A DNA stretch of 64,000 bases from Sphingomonas sp. LT1P40 (lineage in GTDB: Bacteria; Pseudomonadota; Alphaproteobacteria; Sphingomonadales; Sphingomonadaceae), in NCBI RefSeq assembly GCF_036663835.1, contig NZ_JAXOJT010000001.1, positions 186,001 through 250,000 on the forward strand, in the 5' to 3' direction. A program made the position numbers and the translations under genes. Positions within the stretch are counted from its first letter, which is position 1. The number at the start of each line of letters is the position of its first letter. This document shows, piece by piece, positions 1 to 7,616 of this stretch. A model generated the notes under the pieces. The model was given only the letters and a program-made list of their open reading frames with translations. It was not told the DNA's origin and ran no database searches.

Positions 1-311
1 GTGCCGACCCGGTCCCGCGCAGCAAGGCGGAGGCCGAAGCGCTGATCGCCCGCATGCGCCCGCAACTCGCGGTCGATGCCCGCACACGGGAAGTCGCCCA
101 CTTCGTCCTCGCCCAGCCCGCGCCCAACCTCGCCGTCGCCCCGGCCCAGGCGGCGATCTTCGCCGCCGCAGTAGACCTGCTCCCGTCATGGGCGCGCGCA
201 ATGCACGATCTGAAACGCCCGCTCGTCGCGGTGCCGCTGGTGCGCGGGTCGACGCTGGCGATTGCGCGGACGTTTCGCTGGGCGTTCGGTGCTGGGGTGG
301 GGAGTCGCTGA
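1..311 (+). CDS. C-terminal part of an oxygenase MpaB family (DUF2236) protein, partial
   Basis: The reading frame is open from base 3 and ends at a TGA at 309-311, so about 102 C-terminal residues are present and the start lies outside the window. The visible part begins with an ADPVPRSKAEAEALI stretch and later has LLPSWARAMHDL and ARTFRWAFG. I recognise these as the helical C-terminal part of DUF2236 proteins, the family of the rubber oxygenase Lcp and fungal MpaB, which bind haem. The haem-binding residues would lie upstream and cannot be checked. The family call is from memory of similar sphingomonad proteins; substrate and function are unknown. The gene converges with the next one, whose stop codon follows immediately. 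Confidence 0.6.
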   Translation, partial: ADPVPRSKAEAEALIARMRPQLAVDARTREVAHFVLAQPAPNLAVAPAQAAIFAAAVDLLPSWARAMHDLKRPLVAVPLVRGSTLAIARTFRWAFGAGVGSR

Positions 312-1775
312 CTAGCTTGCCGGGCCGATGCGGATCACCGCGCGGCGATTTGCGCGTTCGGGCACCCCGCGCGCCGTGGCGACCGCCGGGCGACTCTGGC
401 CAAAGGCGATCGTGCTGATCGCCATCGCCGGGACGCCGCGCTCCTCCAGATAGCGCTTCGCCGCGCTCGCCATCCGGTCGGACAGGCCGACGTCATAATT
501 GGGGGTTCCGCGCCGATCGAGATGCCCTTCGACCAATATCTCGCCACCGACCCGACGCCACGTCGCGGCAGCAGCGTCCAGCACCATTGCGGCGCTCGGG
601 TTGATCTCGCTGCGGTCGATGTCGAAATAGATCGTGAAGTCGCGGTCCCATATCGGCGCGGCGGCACGCGCTGCCTGCCACGCGGCATAGATCGTCGCGC
701 GCTGGGTGCCCGCGAACTGCATGCTCAGCCGGCGGGCATCCTCCGCGGTCACGGCCTCCGCCACCATGCGCTCGCCCAACCCGCGCTGCGCCTGCCGGAT
801 CTGCACCCATCCCTGATAGGGATTATCCGCCGCCAGCCAGCGCGCCAGCCGCGCGCGACCGTCAATGACGTCGGTGCGGACTTCGCCACCGGCGAAAGCG
901 CCTGCATCCAGACCCTGTGCGATCGACCGCAACGTCGCGGCATCGCGTGTGCCCATGCCCAGCCGGACCAGGCCGAGCGCAAACTGCGCCTCGATCTCAT
1001 ACGGCCCCAGCGCCACGCTGCGTGTAGCCAGCGCCAGCGCCTCGACCTTGCGATCCTGCGTGAGGAGCAGCCGGGCAAGCGCGGCGAAGCGGCGGGCTTG
1101 CGCTGCGGCGCGCGGGCTGGGGGCCTCATCCTCCGCCGGCGTGGCTGCGGGCAGCAGCCGTTCGCCGATCGCAATCGCGGCGCGGTATCCAGCTTCGGCC
1201 GAATCGAGCTTGCCGCGATCCCGCTCGAACCCGGCGAGCAGCGTCAGCCCGTCGGCCATCGTCGTACTTTCCGTGCAACCGCGGGCCGCCAACGCCGCAA
1301 TCGCCTCGCGCGCGAGCAATTCGGCCTCGGGTGCCTGACCCAGCGCGGCCAGCGACCGCGCGAGGCCGAGCTTGATCGTTGCCAGCCGCGGATCGTCGGC
1401 ACGCCACCGGCCCGACAGATCGGCGAGTGCCGCGCGCTGCATCAGTTCAGCTTCGGCGAACTTGCTCTCGTTGGTCAGGAACTGGCTGAGATTATAACGC
1501 GACACCGCATCGCCGGCTCCGGGGCGCTTCGCCGCCACGGCCTGGGTCAACAGGTCGCCTGCCTGGAACGCGTCGGCACCGCCGTTCGACAACAGCAAGA
1601 CCCCGCGATCATTGTCGCGCAATGCGGCAATCTCCGGCGTGTCCTCGTCCAGCGCGGCTGGCGACGCGACATCCGCGCCCGGTGCCCCGATTACCAGCCC
1701 GGGATCGTCGGCACGCACCGCGCCGGGCGTTGTCTGCATGATGCAGATCGCGGCGGCGGACATCCACAGGCTCAT
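312..1775 (-). CDS. TPR-containing OmpA family protein
   Basis: 487 residues. A hydrophobic N-terminus (about residues 1-22, ending near AVRADD) looks like a signal peptide. The middle (about 60-330) is Ala/Leu-rich helical sequence with TPR-like repeats. Residues about 370-487 form an OmpA C-terminal peptidoglycan-binding domain: FTIYFDIDRSEINPSA at its start, then VEGHLDRRGTPNYDVGLSDRMA and a final ERANRRAVIRI. OmpA domains bind diaminopimelate in peptidoglycan, so a periplasmic or outer-membrane-linked scaffold role is likely. Fusion of TPRs to OmpA suggests a protein-interaction platform anchored to the wall. It lies just downstream of ychF on the same strand (54 bases), so the two may be cotranscribed. 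Confidence 0.75.
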   Translation of the reverse strand: MSLWMSAAAICIMQTTPGAVRADDPGLVIGAPGADVASPAALDEDTPEIAALRDNDRGVLLLSNGGADAFQAGDLLTQAVAAKRPGAGDAVSRYNLSQFLTNESKFAEAELMQRAALADLSGRWRADDPRLATIKLGLARSLAALGQAPEAELLAREAIAALAARGCTESTTMADGLTLLAGFERDRGKLDSAEAGYRAAIAIGERLLPAATPAEDEAPSPRAAAQARRFAALARLLLTQDRKVEALALATRSVALGPYEIEAQFALGLVRLGMGTRDAATLRSIAQGLDAGAFAGGEVRTDVIDGRARLARWLAADNPYQGWVQIRQAQRGLGERMVAEAVTAEDARRLSMQFAGTQRATIYAAWQAARAAAPIWDRDFTIYFDIDRSEINPSAAMVLDAAAATWRRVGGEILVEGHLDRRGTPNYDVGLSDRMASAAKRYLEERGVPAMAISTIAFGQSRPAVATARGVPERANRRAVIRIGPAS

Positions 1776-1829
1776 CGCCCGCTTATGCCGGGCGGCGGCG
1801 CGCGGCGAAACCCCGCGATTCTATCGGAA

Positions 1830-2930
1830 TCAGACGTTGAAGCGGAACAGCATCACGTCGCCGTCCTGCACGACATATTCCTTGCCTTCGCTGCGCAGCT
1901 TGCCGTTGTCGCGCGCGCCCGCTTCGCCGTTATACTTGATGAAATCGTCGAACGCGGTGGTTTCCGCGCGAATGAAGCCGCGCTCGAAATCGGTGTGGAT
2001 TTCGCCCGCCGCCTGTGGCGCCTTGGCCCCGACATGCGTGGTCCAGGCGCGCGCTTCCTTTGGCCCGACGGTGAAGAAGGTGAGTAGATGGAGCAGCGAA
2101 TATCCGGCGCGGATCACGCGCGTCAGGCCGGTTTCCTCCAGCCCCAGTTCGGCCAAGAATTCGCCGCGCTCTTCCGCTGGCATCGTTGCGATCTCAGCCT
2201 CGATCGCGGCTGAGACGACGACGGCCTGCGCGCCCTCGGCCTTGGCCTTTTCGAACACGCGTGCGGAGAAGTCATTGCCGTTCGCGGCATCCTCTTCGTT
2301 GACGTTACACACATACAGCACTGGCTTGGCGGTAATGAGTTGCGCCTGCGCCAGCGCGCGTTTCTCGTCGGGGTCCTTCGGCACGGTCAGCCGCGCGGGT
2401 TTGCCTTCGCGCAACAGATCCAGCGCCTGCGCCAGCACCGATGCCGCAATTTTCGCATCCTTGTCGCCCTGCGTCGCCTTTTTCTGCAACGCCGGGACGC
2501 GCTTCTCCAGGCTCTCCAGGTCGGACAGCATCAATTCGGTCTCGACCGTCTCGGCGTCCGCAATCGGATCGACCTTGTTGTCGACATGCTGGATGTCGTC
2601 ATTCTCGAAACAGCGCAGGACATGGACGATCGCATCCACCTCACGAATGTTACCCAGGAACTGGTTGCCCAGACCTTCGCCCTTGCTCGCGCCACGCACC
2701 AGTCCGGCGATGTCGAGGAAACCCAGCTGCGTCTCGATGATCTTCGCCGAACCCGCGATCTTTGCCAGCGAATCGAGGCGCGGATCGGGCACTGCGACGT
2801 TGCCGACATTGGGCTCGATCGTGCAGAACGGATAATTCGCCGCCTGTGCCGCCGCCGTTTGCGTCAGCGCGTTGAAAAGCGTCGATTTGCCGACGTTCGG
2901 CAAGCCGACGATGCCGCAGCGAAAGCCCAT
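1830..2930 (-). CDS. ychF: Redox-regulated ATPase YchF (Obg-like)
   Basis: 366 residues, the usual YchF length. The N-terminal P-loop GLPNVGKS lies at residues 9-16. Next come the family's NYPFCTIEPNVG switch region and DIAGLVRGASKGEGLGNQFL, then a coiled-coil insertion. The C-terminal TGS domain ends with EGKEYVVQDGDVMLFRFNV. YchF/OLA1 proteins hydrolyse ATP rather than GTP, bind ribosomes and dampen the oxidative stress response. I placed the start at 2930, where MGFRCGIVG matches the family; the frame is open 22 codons further upstream but that extension has no family character. In many alphaproteobacteria ychF sits beside pth and rplY. Here it is separated from them by about 3 kb of accessory genes. 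Confidence 0.95.
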   Translation of the reverse strand: MGFRCGIVGLPNVGKSTLFNALTQTAAAQAANYPFCTIEPNVGNVAVPDPRLDSLAKIAGSAKIIETQLGFLDIAGLVRGASKGEGLGNQFLGNIREVDAIVHVLRCFENDDIQHVDNKVDPIADAETVETELMLSDLESLEKRVPALQKKATQGDKDAKIAASVLAQALDLLREGKPARLTVPKDPDEKRALAQAQLITAKPVLYVCNVNEEDAANGNDFSARVFEKAKAEGAQAVVVSAAIEAEIATMPAEERGEFLAELGLEETGLTRVIRAGYSLLHLLTFFTVGPKEARAWTTHVGAKAPQAAGEIHTDFERGFIRAETTAFDDFIKYNGEAGARDNGKLRSEGKEYVVQDGDVMLFRFNV

Positions 2931-2996
2931 GATCCGGTCCTGTAATTCTGGAAAGGCGCGCAAATAGGCCGCGACGGCGCAAAAGGCCAGACCCAC

Positions 2997-3029
2997 GAAA
3001 AAGCCCGCCGGTCGAGGGACCGGCGGGCT
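2997..3029 (-). terminator. Rho-independent terminator of the glycine-zipper gene
   Basis: A perfect 12-bp stem (3002-3013 paired with 3018-3029) with a GAGG loop. On the minus strand it is followed directly by a run of five T (3001-2997). It lies 24 bases past the stop of the glycine-zipper gene, so it should end that transcript before ychF. Confidence 0.85.
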
Positions 3030-3052
3030 GTCTCATTTACTCGCGCTTCAAA

Positions 3053-3529
3053 TCAACGGCAGCGAACATTGCCGCGATCGACCTGCCGACCAAGCACGGC
3101 ACCGCCGGCACCGCCCAGCAGTACGCCCAGAATGTCGCCATTGCCGACCACGCCGCCCAGCACACCACCCAGTGCCGCGCCGACGACCAAACCGGTCGTC
3201 CCGTCGCTGCGACGGCAATAATAGCGGTTGTCGCGGCCGCGATAAATCTGGTCCTGACGGCTCAGGCGGCGTTCGCGGTAATTCCCCTGACGATAGCTGT
3301 CCTGCGGATTCCAGTCTCGCCGCTGTCCTCCCTGCCAGCGATAGTCGCGGCCGCTCTGCGCACGGTCGCGGCGATCGGGCCCGCGCCCACGACGCTCATT
3401 ATACTCCCGATCGCGCTCGCGTTGGCGCTCTTCCCAGCTTTGCGCCTGCGCTTCGCCGGACAGGACGGGCGCAGCCGCGATCGGAATCGCAAGCGACAGC
3501 GCCAACAGTGTAGTTAAACCTTTTTGCAT
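3053..3529 (-). CDS. Secreted glycine-zipper (17 kDa surface antigen-like) protein
   Basis: 158 residues. The signal peptide is about residues 1-30 (MQKGLTTLLALSLAIPIAAA... ending near AQAQ). Next is a long, very charged Arg/Asp/Gln-rich linker (about 31-100) and then YYCRRSDGTTGLVVGAALGG. The C-terminus is a glycine zipper (GAALGGVLGGVVG ... GVLLGGAGGAVLG) that probably packs as two membrane-spanning or membrane-inserting helices. The Rickettsia 17 kDa antigen/SlyB group has this zipper, but there is no lipobox here. I chose 3529 because a strong GGGAGAAGG ribosome site sits just upstream; a longer frame to 3568 adds 13 unlikely residues. A possible EcfG-type promoter lies 28 bases upstream. 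Confidence 0.75.
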   Translation of the reverse strand: MQKGLTTLLALSLAIPIAAAPVLSGEAQAQSWEERQRERDREYNERRGRGPDRRDRAQSGRDYRWQGGQRRDWNPQDSYRQGNYRERRLSRQDQIYRGRDNRYYCRRSDGTTGLVVGAALGGVLGGVVGNGDILGVLLGGAGGAVLGRQVDRGNVRCR

Positions 3530-3557
3530 GATGCCTTCTCCCAATATGATGGAAGCT

Positions 3558-3583
3558 AACCGGTTCACACGCGGAATGGTTCC
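3558..3583 (-). promoter_or_regulatory. Possible EcfG-type general stress promoter
   Basis: On the minus strand the sequence reads GGAAC, 17 bases, GGTT. The known EcfG/SigT consensus in alphaproteobacteria is GGAAC-N16/17-CGTT, so one -10 base differs. It ends 28 bases before the ATG at 3529, a reasonable leader length. The same GGAAC/GGTT pair recurs before the DJ-1/PfpI gene. Short motif, so only suggestive. Confidence 0.4.
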
Positions 3584-3602
3584 GCGACGTGTCGGTCACG
3601 CA

Positions 3603-4205
3603 TCAGCGATAGTTGAAACTGATGCTGATCCGCTCCGCCTTCGCATTTCCCGTCACCACCTCGTGTCGCAGCCAGCTTTCCCACAGAAAGATGCTGCCCG
3701 GTTTTGGCTCGGCATAGACGAACGACTGCACATCCTCGGGCGCATCGGCGCGACGAGTCGGCGCGGCCATCATCAGGGGGAGGCGCGGGTCTTCCAGCTT
3801 CAGCGCGCCGCTGCCTAACGGTACTTCGATATAGATGGTGCCCGAGACCACGCTGTGCGGATGGATATGCCCCGAATGCGTGCCGCCGGGCTTCAGGATA
3901 TTGACCCACAAACTGTCGAGCTTCAGCCGCCGCCCGCCCAGCTCGAACGCGCACGCATCGGCGAACCCCGCGACATGGCGGTTGAGGTGCCGCACCAGAT
4001 CGCCGAACCGCGGATCGCGTAGCGGCAGATCGTTGAGCGAGGCGTAAGAGGTGTAACCGCGATAGCCATGCGCCTTCGACCAGCCACGCCCCGCGCGATC
4101 GTGTTCGGCCAGATCGCGACAGGCATCGCCCAGCTCGGCGAGCAAAGCCGGATCGCCGAGTTCGGTTTCGGAAAAGCGGGTGGCGAACAGGCTGCGGACG
4201 GTCAT
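3603..4205 (-). CDS. 2OG-Fe(II) oxygenase family protein (TIGR02466 type)
   Basis: 200 residues, typical for the family. The core reads SLWVNILKPGGTHSGHIHPHSVVSGTIYIEVP, followed by LKLEDPR and, near the end, PGSIFLWESWLRHEV and RISISFNYR. These match TIGR02466/PF13759, a putative double-stranded beta-helix dioxygenase. The H-x-H-x-H cluster and the later His (WLRHEV) are candidate iron ligands, and the final Arg is the likely 2-oxoglutarate contact. The substrate is unknown. The start at 4205 has GGAG five bases upstream; an earlier in-frame ATG at 4220 is less well placed. It lies between the glycine-zipper gene and a divergent lipoprotein gene. Confidence 0.7.
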   Translation of the reverse strand: MTVRSLFATRFSETELGDPALLAELGDACRDLAEHDRAGRGWSKAHGYRGYTSYASLNDLPLRDPRFGDLVRHLNRHVAGFADACAFELGGRRLKLDSLWVNILKPGGTHSGHIHPHSVVSGTIYIEVPLGSGALKLEDPRLPLMMAAPTRRADAPEDVQSFVYAEPKPGSIFLWESWLRHEVVTGNAKAERISISFNYR

Positions 4206-4307
4206 GTCTCCGAACAGCATGCCAGCGCGGCGCGTGCAAGCGGCGCGGTTGACACATCGCCGCCACGCGGCAAAGTCGCGCCACAATAAAGGAGAGGGCG
4301 CAACCCC

Positions 4308-4823
4308 ATGAAACGTCTCGCAATGCTGGCGCCGCTGGCGCTTCTGTCGCTCACCGCCTGTGGTGATCGCGCCGCCGAGGACAAAGCCAAGGCGGAGGCG
4401 AAGGCGAAGGCGGACGAAGCGGGCAAGGCCAGGCTGGTGGAGGAGGGGATTGCCCTCAACACCCGCTGCTACGTCGCCGTCAAATCGCAGGCGCGGCTGC
4501 TCGACAGCCCGGTCCCGCGCGAATTCACCGGCGGATCGGCTCCTTATCTGGCCTATTACCGGGACATGATCGTCAAGAAGCTGGGTGCCTCCGTCATCCC
4601 GGCCGCCCCGCCCAAGCCCGAATTGTCGCTGGCCAATCTCGACGCCTATCTCGGCTGGGCAGAGAAAGACGAGGCTTTGGCGGGTGCCGCCCGCGTTGCC
4701 TTTACCGGCTGCGTGCAGGGCGCGGCCGATTTCGGTGCGGGGCCGATGGCGAAACTCAGCCCGGCCGAGCGGCTGGGCCAGATTCAGCGTCTCCGCGCGA
4801 TCATGGACGCGACGGGAGGCTGA
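4308..4823 (+). CDS. Putative lipoprotein of unknown function
   Basis: 171 residues starting with a lipoprotein signal peptide and lipobox LTAC (Cys at about residue 18). Next is a short Lys/Ala/Glu-rich helical segment (about 22-45) and then a mostly helical domain with one further Cys pair (TRCYVAV, FTGCVQG). I do not recognise the family. A GGAGAG ribosome site precedes the ATG. The mature protein should be anchored in the inner face of the outer membrane or in the inner membrane facing the periplasm. It is followed, 127 bases later, by another lipoprotein gene on the same strand. Confidence 0.6.
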   Translation: MKRLAMLAPLALLSLTACGDRAAEDKAKAEAKAKADEAGKARLVEEGIALNTRCYVAVKSQARLLDSPVPREFTGGSAPYLAYYRDMIVKKLGASVIPAAPPKPELSLANLDAYLGWAEKDEALAGAARVAFTGCVQGAADFGAGPMAKLSPAERLGQIQRLRAIMDATGG

Positions 4824-4879
4824 TTCGCGTCTTTCGTTTCAGCCGCAAGCACGCTACCGCATGCCGCAATCGGCTGCAC

Positions 4880-4921
4880 GATGAACCTCCGTTCATCGGC
4901 GGTAAAGGCGCGAAGCGCCTT
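4880..4921. repeat. Two tandem perfect hairpins
   Basis: Hairpin one pairs GATGAAC (4880-4886) with GTTCATC (4891-4897). Hairpin two pairs AAGGCGC (4905-4911) with GCGCCTT (4915-4921). There is no T-run after them, so they are not an ordinary terminator. They lie in the leader of the following lipoprotein gene. Confidence 0.5.
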
Positions 4922-4950
4922 GGACATGACAAGATAACAGGAGTCGCAGT

Positions 4951-5952
4951 ATGATTCGCCGTTCAGTTCTGATCGCCAGCACGGCCGTGGCGCTCACGGT
5001 TGCCGGTTGCGGCGGCAGCAACGATCCGACGCCGACCCCAACCCCGTCGCCGACCCCGACCCCCAGCGCTTCGCCGTCGCCGCCCACCTATGCCGCGCTT
5101 CCGCTGACCGCTGCGGCCGAATTCTTCACCGTCTCGGCAGCGATGAGCTATACCGGCGACCCCACCGCCGGACCGGTCGTGCTCGGTACGGCGGGTACAG
5201 ACGCTTTCTCGAATCGCGTCCGCCTCGCGCTGCAAAGCACCGCGACCGCAGCGCAGACCACCGAAGTCGTGGTGCGTGAGAATACCGAGGAGTCGCGTTT
5301 CACCGGCGCCGATCTGCTCACCCCGCCGGCCACCACGGTGACCGAATATGTCTATCGGGAGAGCACCGCGCCGACGACGGCGGGCGCGTTCACCCAGCTC
5401 GAACTGCTCAACAACACCATTACGGCGACGCCGTCGGTGGTGACGTCCGACGCGGCGCTCGCGCTGGTCCGGACGAGCTATGCCGGCTGGTGGCGCGGCG
5501 ACAGCACCACGGGTGCCAAGCGCGTGACCTATGGCACCTTCGGCGCGCCGACCGTGCCTAGCAATATGCCAACCACCGGCACCTTCAACTACACGATGCG
5601 CGTCGCCGGTCGCGTGGTGATCTCGCCAGCCGCTGGCGCCAGCACGGTCGCAAAGCTTGCGGGCACCGTTACGACCTCGGTCAACTATGCCACCGGTCTG
5701 GTCACCGTCACACTGAACCTGACTCAGGGCGGCGTGCCCTATGGCACGTTCACCGGTACCGGCGCGATCACGGCCGGCAACAACCAGTTCACGGGTTCGT
5801 TCGGCCCGGGCAGCACCGCAGGCGGCACCTTCCAGGGTCTGGCCTATGGCGCGATGGCCGAGGAACTGGGCATCAGCTTCGCCATCAGCGGCGTTGCCGG
5901 CGGCGGCGACAGCCGCGCGGTCGGCGTGCTGGTCGGCAAGAAAGTGCCCTGA
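4951..5952 (+). CDS. Surface lipoprotein with transferrin-binding-protein-like beta-barrel domain
   Basis: 333 residues. The signal peptide ends in lipobox VAGC (Cys about residue 20), followed by GGSND and a low-complexity Thr-Pro/Ser-Pro linker (about 26-46). The rest is beta-rich. The last about 120 residues have alternating Gly/Thr strands and a terminal GGTFQGLAYGAMAEELGISFAISG element. This resembles the C-lobe barrel signature of TbpB-like or Slam-dependent surface lipoproteins (GxFxGxxYGPxAxELGG). Such proteins are often displayed on the outer membrane and bind host or environmental ligands. No iron-related genes are nearby, so the ligand is unknown. A transcription terminator follows immediately. 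Confidence 0.6.
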   Translation: MIRRSVLIASTAVALTVAGCGGSNDPTPTPTPSPTPTPSASPSPPTYAALPLTAAAEFFTVSAAMSYTGDPTAGPVVLGTAGTDAFSNRVRLALQSTATAAQTTEVVVRENTEESRFTGADLLTPPATTVTEYVYRESTAPTTAGAFTQLELLNNTITATPSVVTSDAALALVRTSYAGWWRGDSTTGAKRVTYGTFGAPTVPSNMPTTGTFNYTMRVAGRVVISPAAGASTVAKLAGTVTTSVNYATGLVTVTLNLTQGGVPYGTFTGTGAITAGNNQFTGSFGPGSTAGGTFQGLAYGAMAEELGISFAISGVAGGGDSRAVGVLVGKKVP

Positions 5953-5975
5953 ACCGCAAACACCTTGGATTTGAG

Positions 5976-6004
5976 AAAGGCCGGGCTAACACCCGGCCTT
6001 TTTC
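5976..6004 (+). terminator. Rho-independent terminator (bidirectional)
   Basis: Ten-bp stem AAAGGCCGGG (5976-5985) and CCCGGCCTTT (5992-6001), followed by a T-run to 6003. It sits between the convergent surface lipoprotein gene and pth. The A-run on the left arm lets it work for the pth transcript as well. Confidence 0.85.
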
Positions 6005-6007
6005 ATT

Positions 6008-6583
6008 TCAGGGGATCGCCTGCATCCGCAGCGCCACGTCGTTCATGAAACGCACGTCGTCGCCCTCTGCCAACCACGCCGCCTCCGCCGCAATCGCGCC
6101 CAGCAAGTCAGACAGATCCTCGATTTCCGCCTTGCCGTAATTGCCCAGCACGTATCCGGTGACGCGGTCCTTGTGGCCCGGATGCCCGATGCCGATCCGC
6201 ACCCGGCGAAACTCCGCCCCGATATGCTCGATCGCGCTGCGGATGCCGTTCTGCCCCGCCGCGCCGCCGCCGCGCTTCACCTTCACCTTGAACGGGGCCA
6301 GGTCGAGCTCGTCGTGGAACACCGTCACGTCCTCCGGCTCAAGCTTGTAGAAATCCAGCGCGGCGCGGATGGATCGCCCGCTTTCGTTCATGAAGGTCGC
6401 GGGCTTGAGCAGCAGCAGCTTCTCGCCGCCAATCCGCCCTTCCTGCACCCACCCCTGAAACTTCTTCGCGGGCGACGTGAAGCCATGTACCTCCGATATC
6501 GCATCGGCGGCCATGAAGCCGACATTGTGCCGGTTCATCGCATATTGCGCGCCCGGATTGCCCAGCCCGACCCAGAGCTTCAT
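6008..6583 (-). CDS. pth: Peptidyl-tRNA hydrolase
   Basis: 191 residues, normal length. The N-terminus MKLWVGLGNPG with Asn9, then NRHNVGF with catalytic His19, KPATFMNESG, FHDELDL with Asp91, and GGGAAGQNGIRS are all standard Pth signatures. The enzyme cleaves the ester bond of peptidyl-tRNAs released prematurely from ribosomes and recycles the tRNA in the cytoplasm. It follows rplY on the same strand, separated by 80 bases that contain a strong terminator, so it may depend on read-through or its own promoter. Confidence 0.97.
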   Translation of the reverse strand: MKLWVGLGNPGAQYAMNRHNVGFMAADAISEVHGFTSPAKKFQGWVQEGRIGGEKLLLLKPATFMNESGRSIRAALDFYKLEPEDVTVFHDELDLAPFKVKVKRGGGAAGQNGIRSAIEHIGAEFRRVRIGIGHPGHKDRVTGYVLGNYGKAEIEDLSDLLGAIAAEAAWLAEGDDVRFMNDVALRMQAIP

Positions 6584-6594
6584 CTGTCAGTTCC

Positions 6595-6636
6595 CAAAAC
6601 GAAGATCGCCCCCGCACCGGGGTGCGGAGGCGATCT
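6595..6636 (-). terminator. Rho-independent terminator of rplY
   Basis: Nested stem: AGATCGCC (6603-6610) pairs with GGCGATCT (6629-6636) and CCGCACC (6612-6618) with GGTGCGG (6621-6627), interrupted by one mismatch. On the minus strand the stem is followed by the T-rich stretch TCGTTTTGGG. It starts 28 bases after the rplY stop. Confidence 0.8.
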
Positions 6637-6663
6637 AATGTATCCGGCTGGATGACGAAAGGC

Positions 6664-7377
6664 TTACGCCTCGTCACCCTCCTTGGTCTCAGTGTCACCC
6701 TCGGCGGCATCGCCGTCGGTGGCTTCTTCCTCGACCGTCTCGCCAGCGGCTTCGGCGGCTTCAGCCGCTTCGGCTTCGGCTGCGGCATCTTCACGCTCGG
6801 CCAGCAGCGCAGCAGGGGCCGCGATCGTGGCGATGGTGAAGTCGCGATCGTCGATCGCGCTCGCCACGCCCTTGGGCAGGGTCACGGCCGAAATGTGCAG
6901 CGATTCGCCAAGCTCGAGTCCCTTGACCGAAACCGTGATCTCGCTCGGGATATTCGACGCGTCGCAGACGACTTCCAGATCGTGGCGAACGACGTTCAGC
7001 ACGCCGCCCTTTTCCAGGCCGGGTGATTCTTCTTCATCGACGAACACGATCGGCACGTTGACCGTGACCGTCGCATGCTCGGAAATGCGCAGGAAATCGA
7101 CATGCACGGGCAGGTCGGTGACGACGTCAAGCGTCACGTCCTTGGGCAGCGTGCGGATGGCCTTGCCGCCGGCACCCTCGATCATCACGACCGAGTTCAT
7201 GAAATGGCCCGTCATCAGCAACTTCATCAGGGCACGCGAATCGACATGAATGCCGAGTGGTTCCTGCTTGTTGCCGTAAATCACGGCGGGGGTGCGGCCT
7301 TCACGACGCAGCGCCCGGGAGGCTCCCTTGCCAACCCGGTCGCGCGTCTCGGCCGACAGCGTAAGCGTGTCGCTCAT
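6664..7377 (-). CDS. rplY: 50S ribosomal protein L25 / general stress protein Ctc
   Basis: 237 residues. The N-terminal L25 5S-rRNA-binding domain (about 1-95) contains [20 protein letters not shown]. The following CTC/TL5 beta domain (about 95-185) contains [19 protein letters not shown] and [22 protein letters not shown]. The C-terminus is a long acidic Glu/Ala tail, common in alphaproteobacteria. It binds 5S rRNA in the central protuberance of the 50S subunit. I set the start at 7377 ([12 protein letters not shown]); the frame is open upstream but that extension reads through the palindromic repeat at 7484-7613. Its terminator lies before pth. Confidence 0.95.
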   Translation of the reverse strand: MSDTLTLSAETRDRVGKGASRALRREGRTPAVIYGNKQEPLGIHVDSRALMKLLMTGHFMNSVVMIEGAGGKAIRTLPKDVTLDVVTDLPVHVDFLRISEHATVTVNVPIVFVDEEESPGLEKGGVLNVVRHDLEVVCDASNIPSEITVSVKGLELGESLHISAVTLPKGVASAIDDRDFTIATIAAPAALLAEREDAAAEAEAAEAAEAAGETVEEEATDGDAAEGDTETKEGDEA

Positions 7378-7483
7378 GTGTCGTATCCAGTGCGCTAAGT
7401 GTTTCGTTTCATCGACCAGGCCTCCAGGGATGACCCTGATCGAAGCGCGCGCCACTAAGGCAAACAGTGACAAAAGGCAACTA

Positions 7484-7613
7484 AATCCTCCCCCGCCAGG
7501 GGGAGGTGGCACGCGAAGCGTGACGGAGGGGAAGGAAGCAAGCCGCTGGCGGTCTGGCATCCGCCCCCTCCGTCAGCCTCGAGGCTGACACCTTCCCCTG
7601 GCGGGGGAGGATT
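7484..7613. repeat. Large palindromic intergenic repeat (130 bp cruciform)
   Basis: Outer arms of 25 bp (7484-7508 and 7589-7613) are complementary except for one base. Inner arms GACGGAGGGG (7522-7531) and CCCCTCCGTC (7565-7574) also pair. Two small hairpins (CACGCGAAGCGTG and GTCAGCCTCGAGGCTGAC) sit on the flanks. The words CCTCCCCCGCCAGGGGGAGG and GAAGCGTGACGGAGGGG are typical of REP-like elements dispersed in sphingomonad genomes. It separates rplY from the convergent-side end of the TraB gene. Confidence 0.8.
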
Positions 7614-7616
7614 AAA

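Noticed and set aside
522..2087. Long plus-strand open frame across the OmpA and ychF genes
   Set aside because: It is the antisense shadow of strongly supported minus-strand genes and has Arg/Pro/Ala-rich sequence typical of a shadow in high-G+C DNA.
4880..4921. Hairpins as the terminator of the upstream lipoprotein gene
   Set aside because: No T-run on either strand next to the stems.
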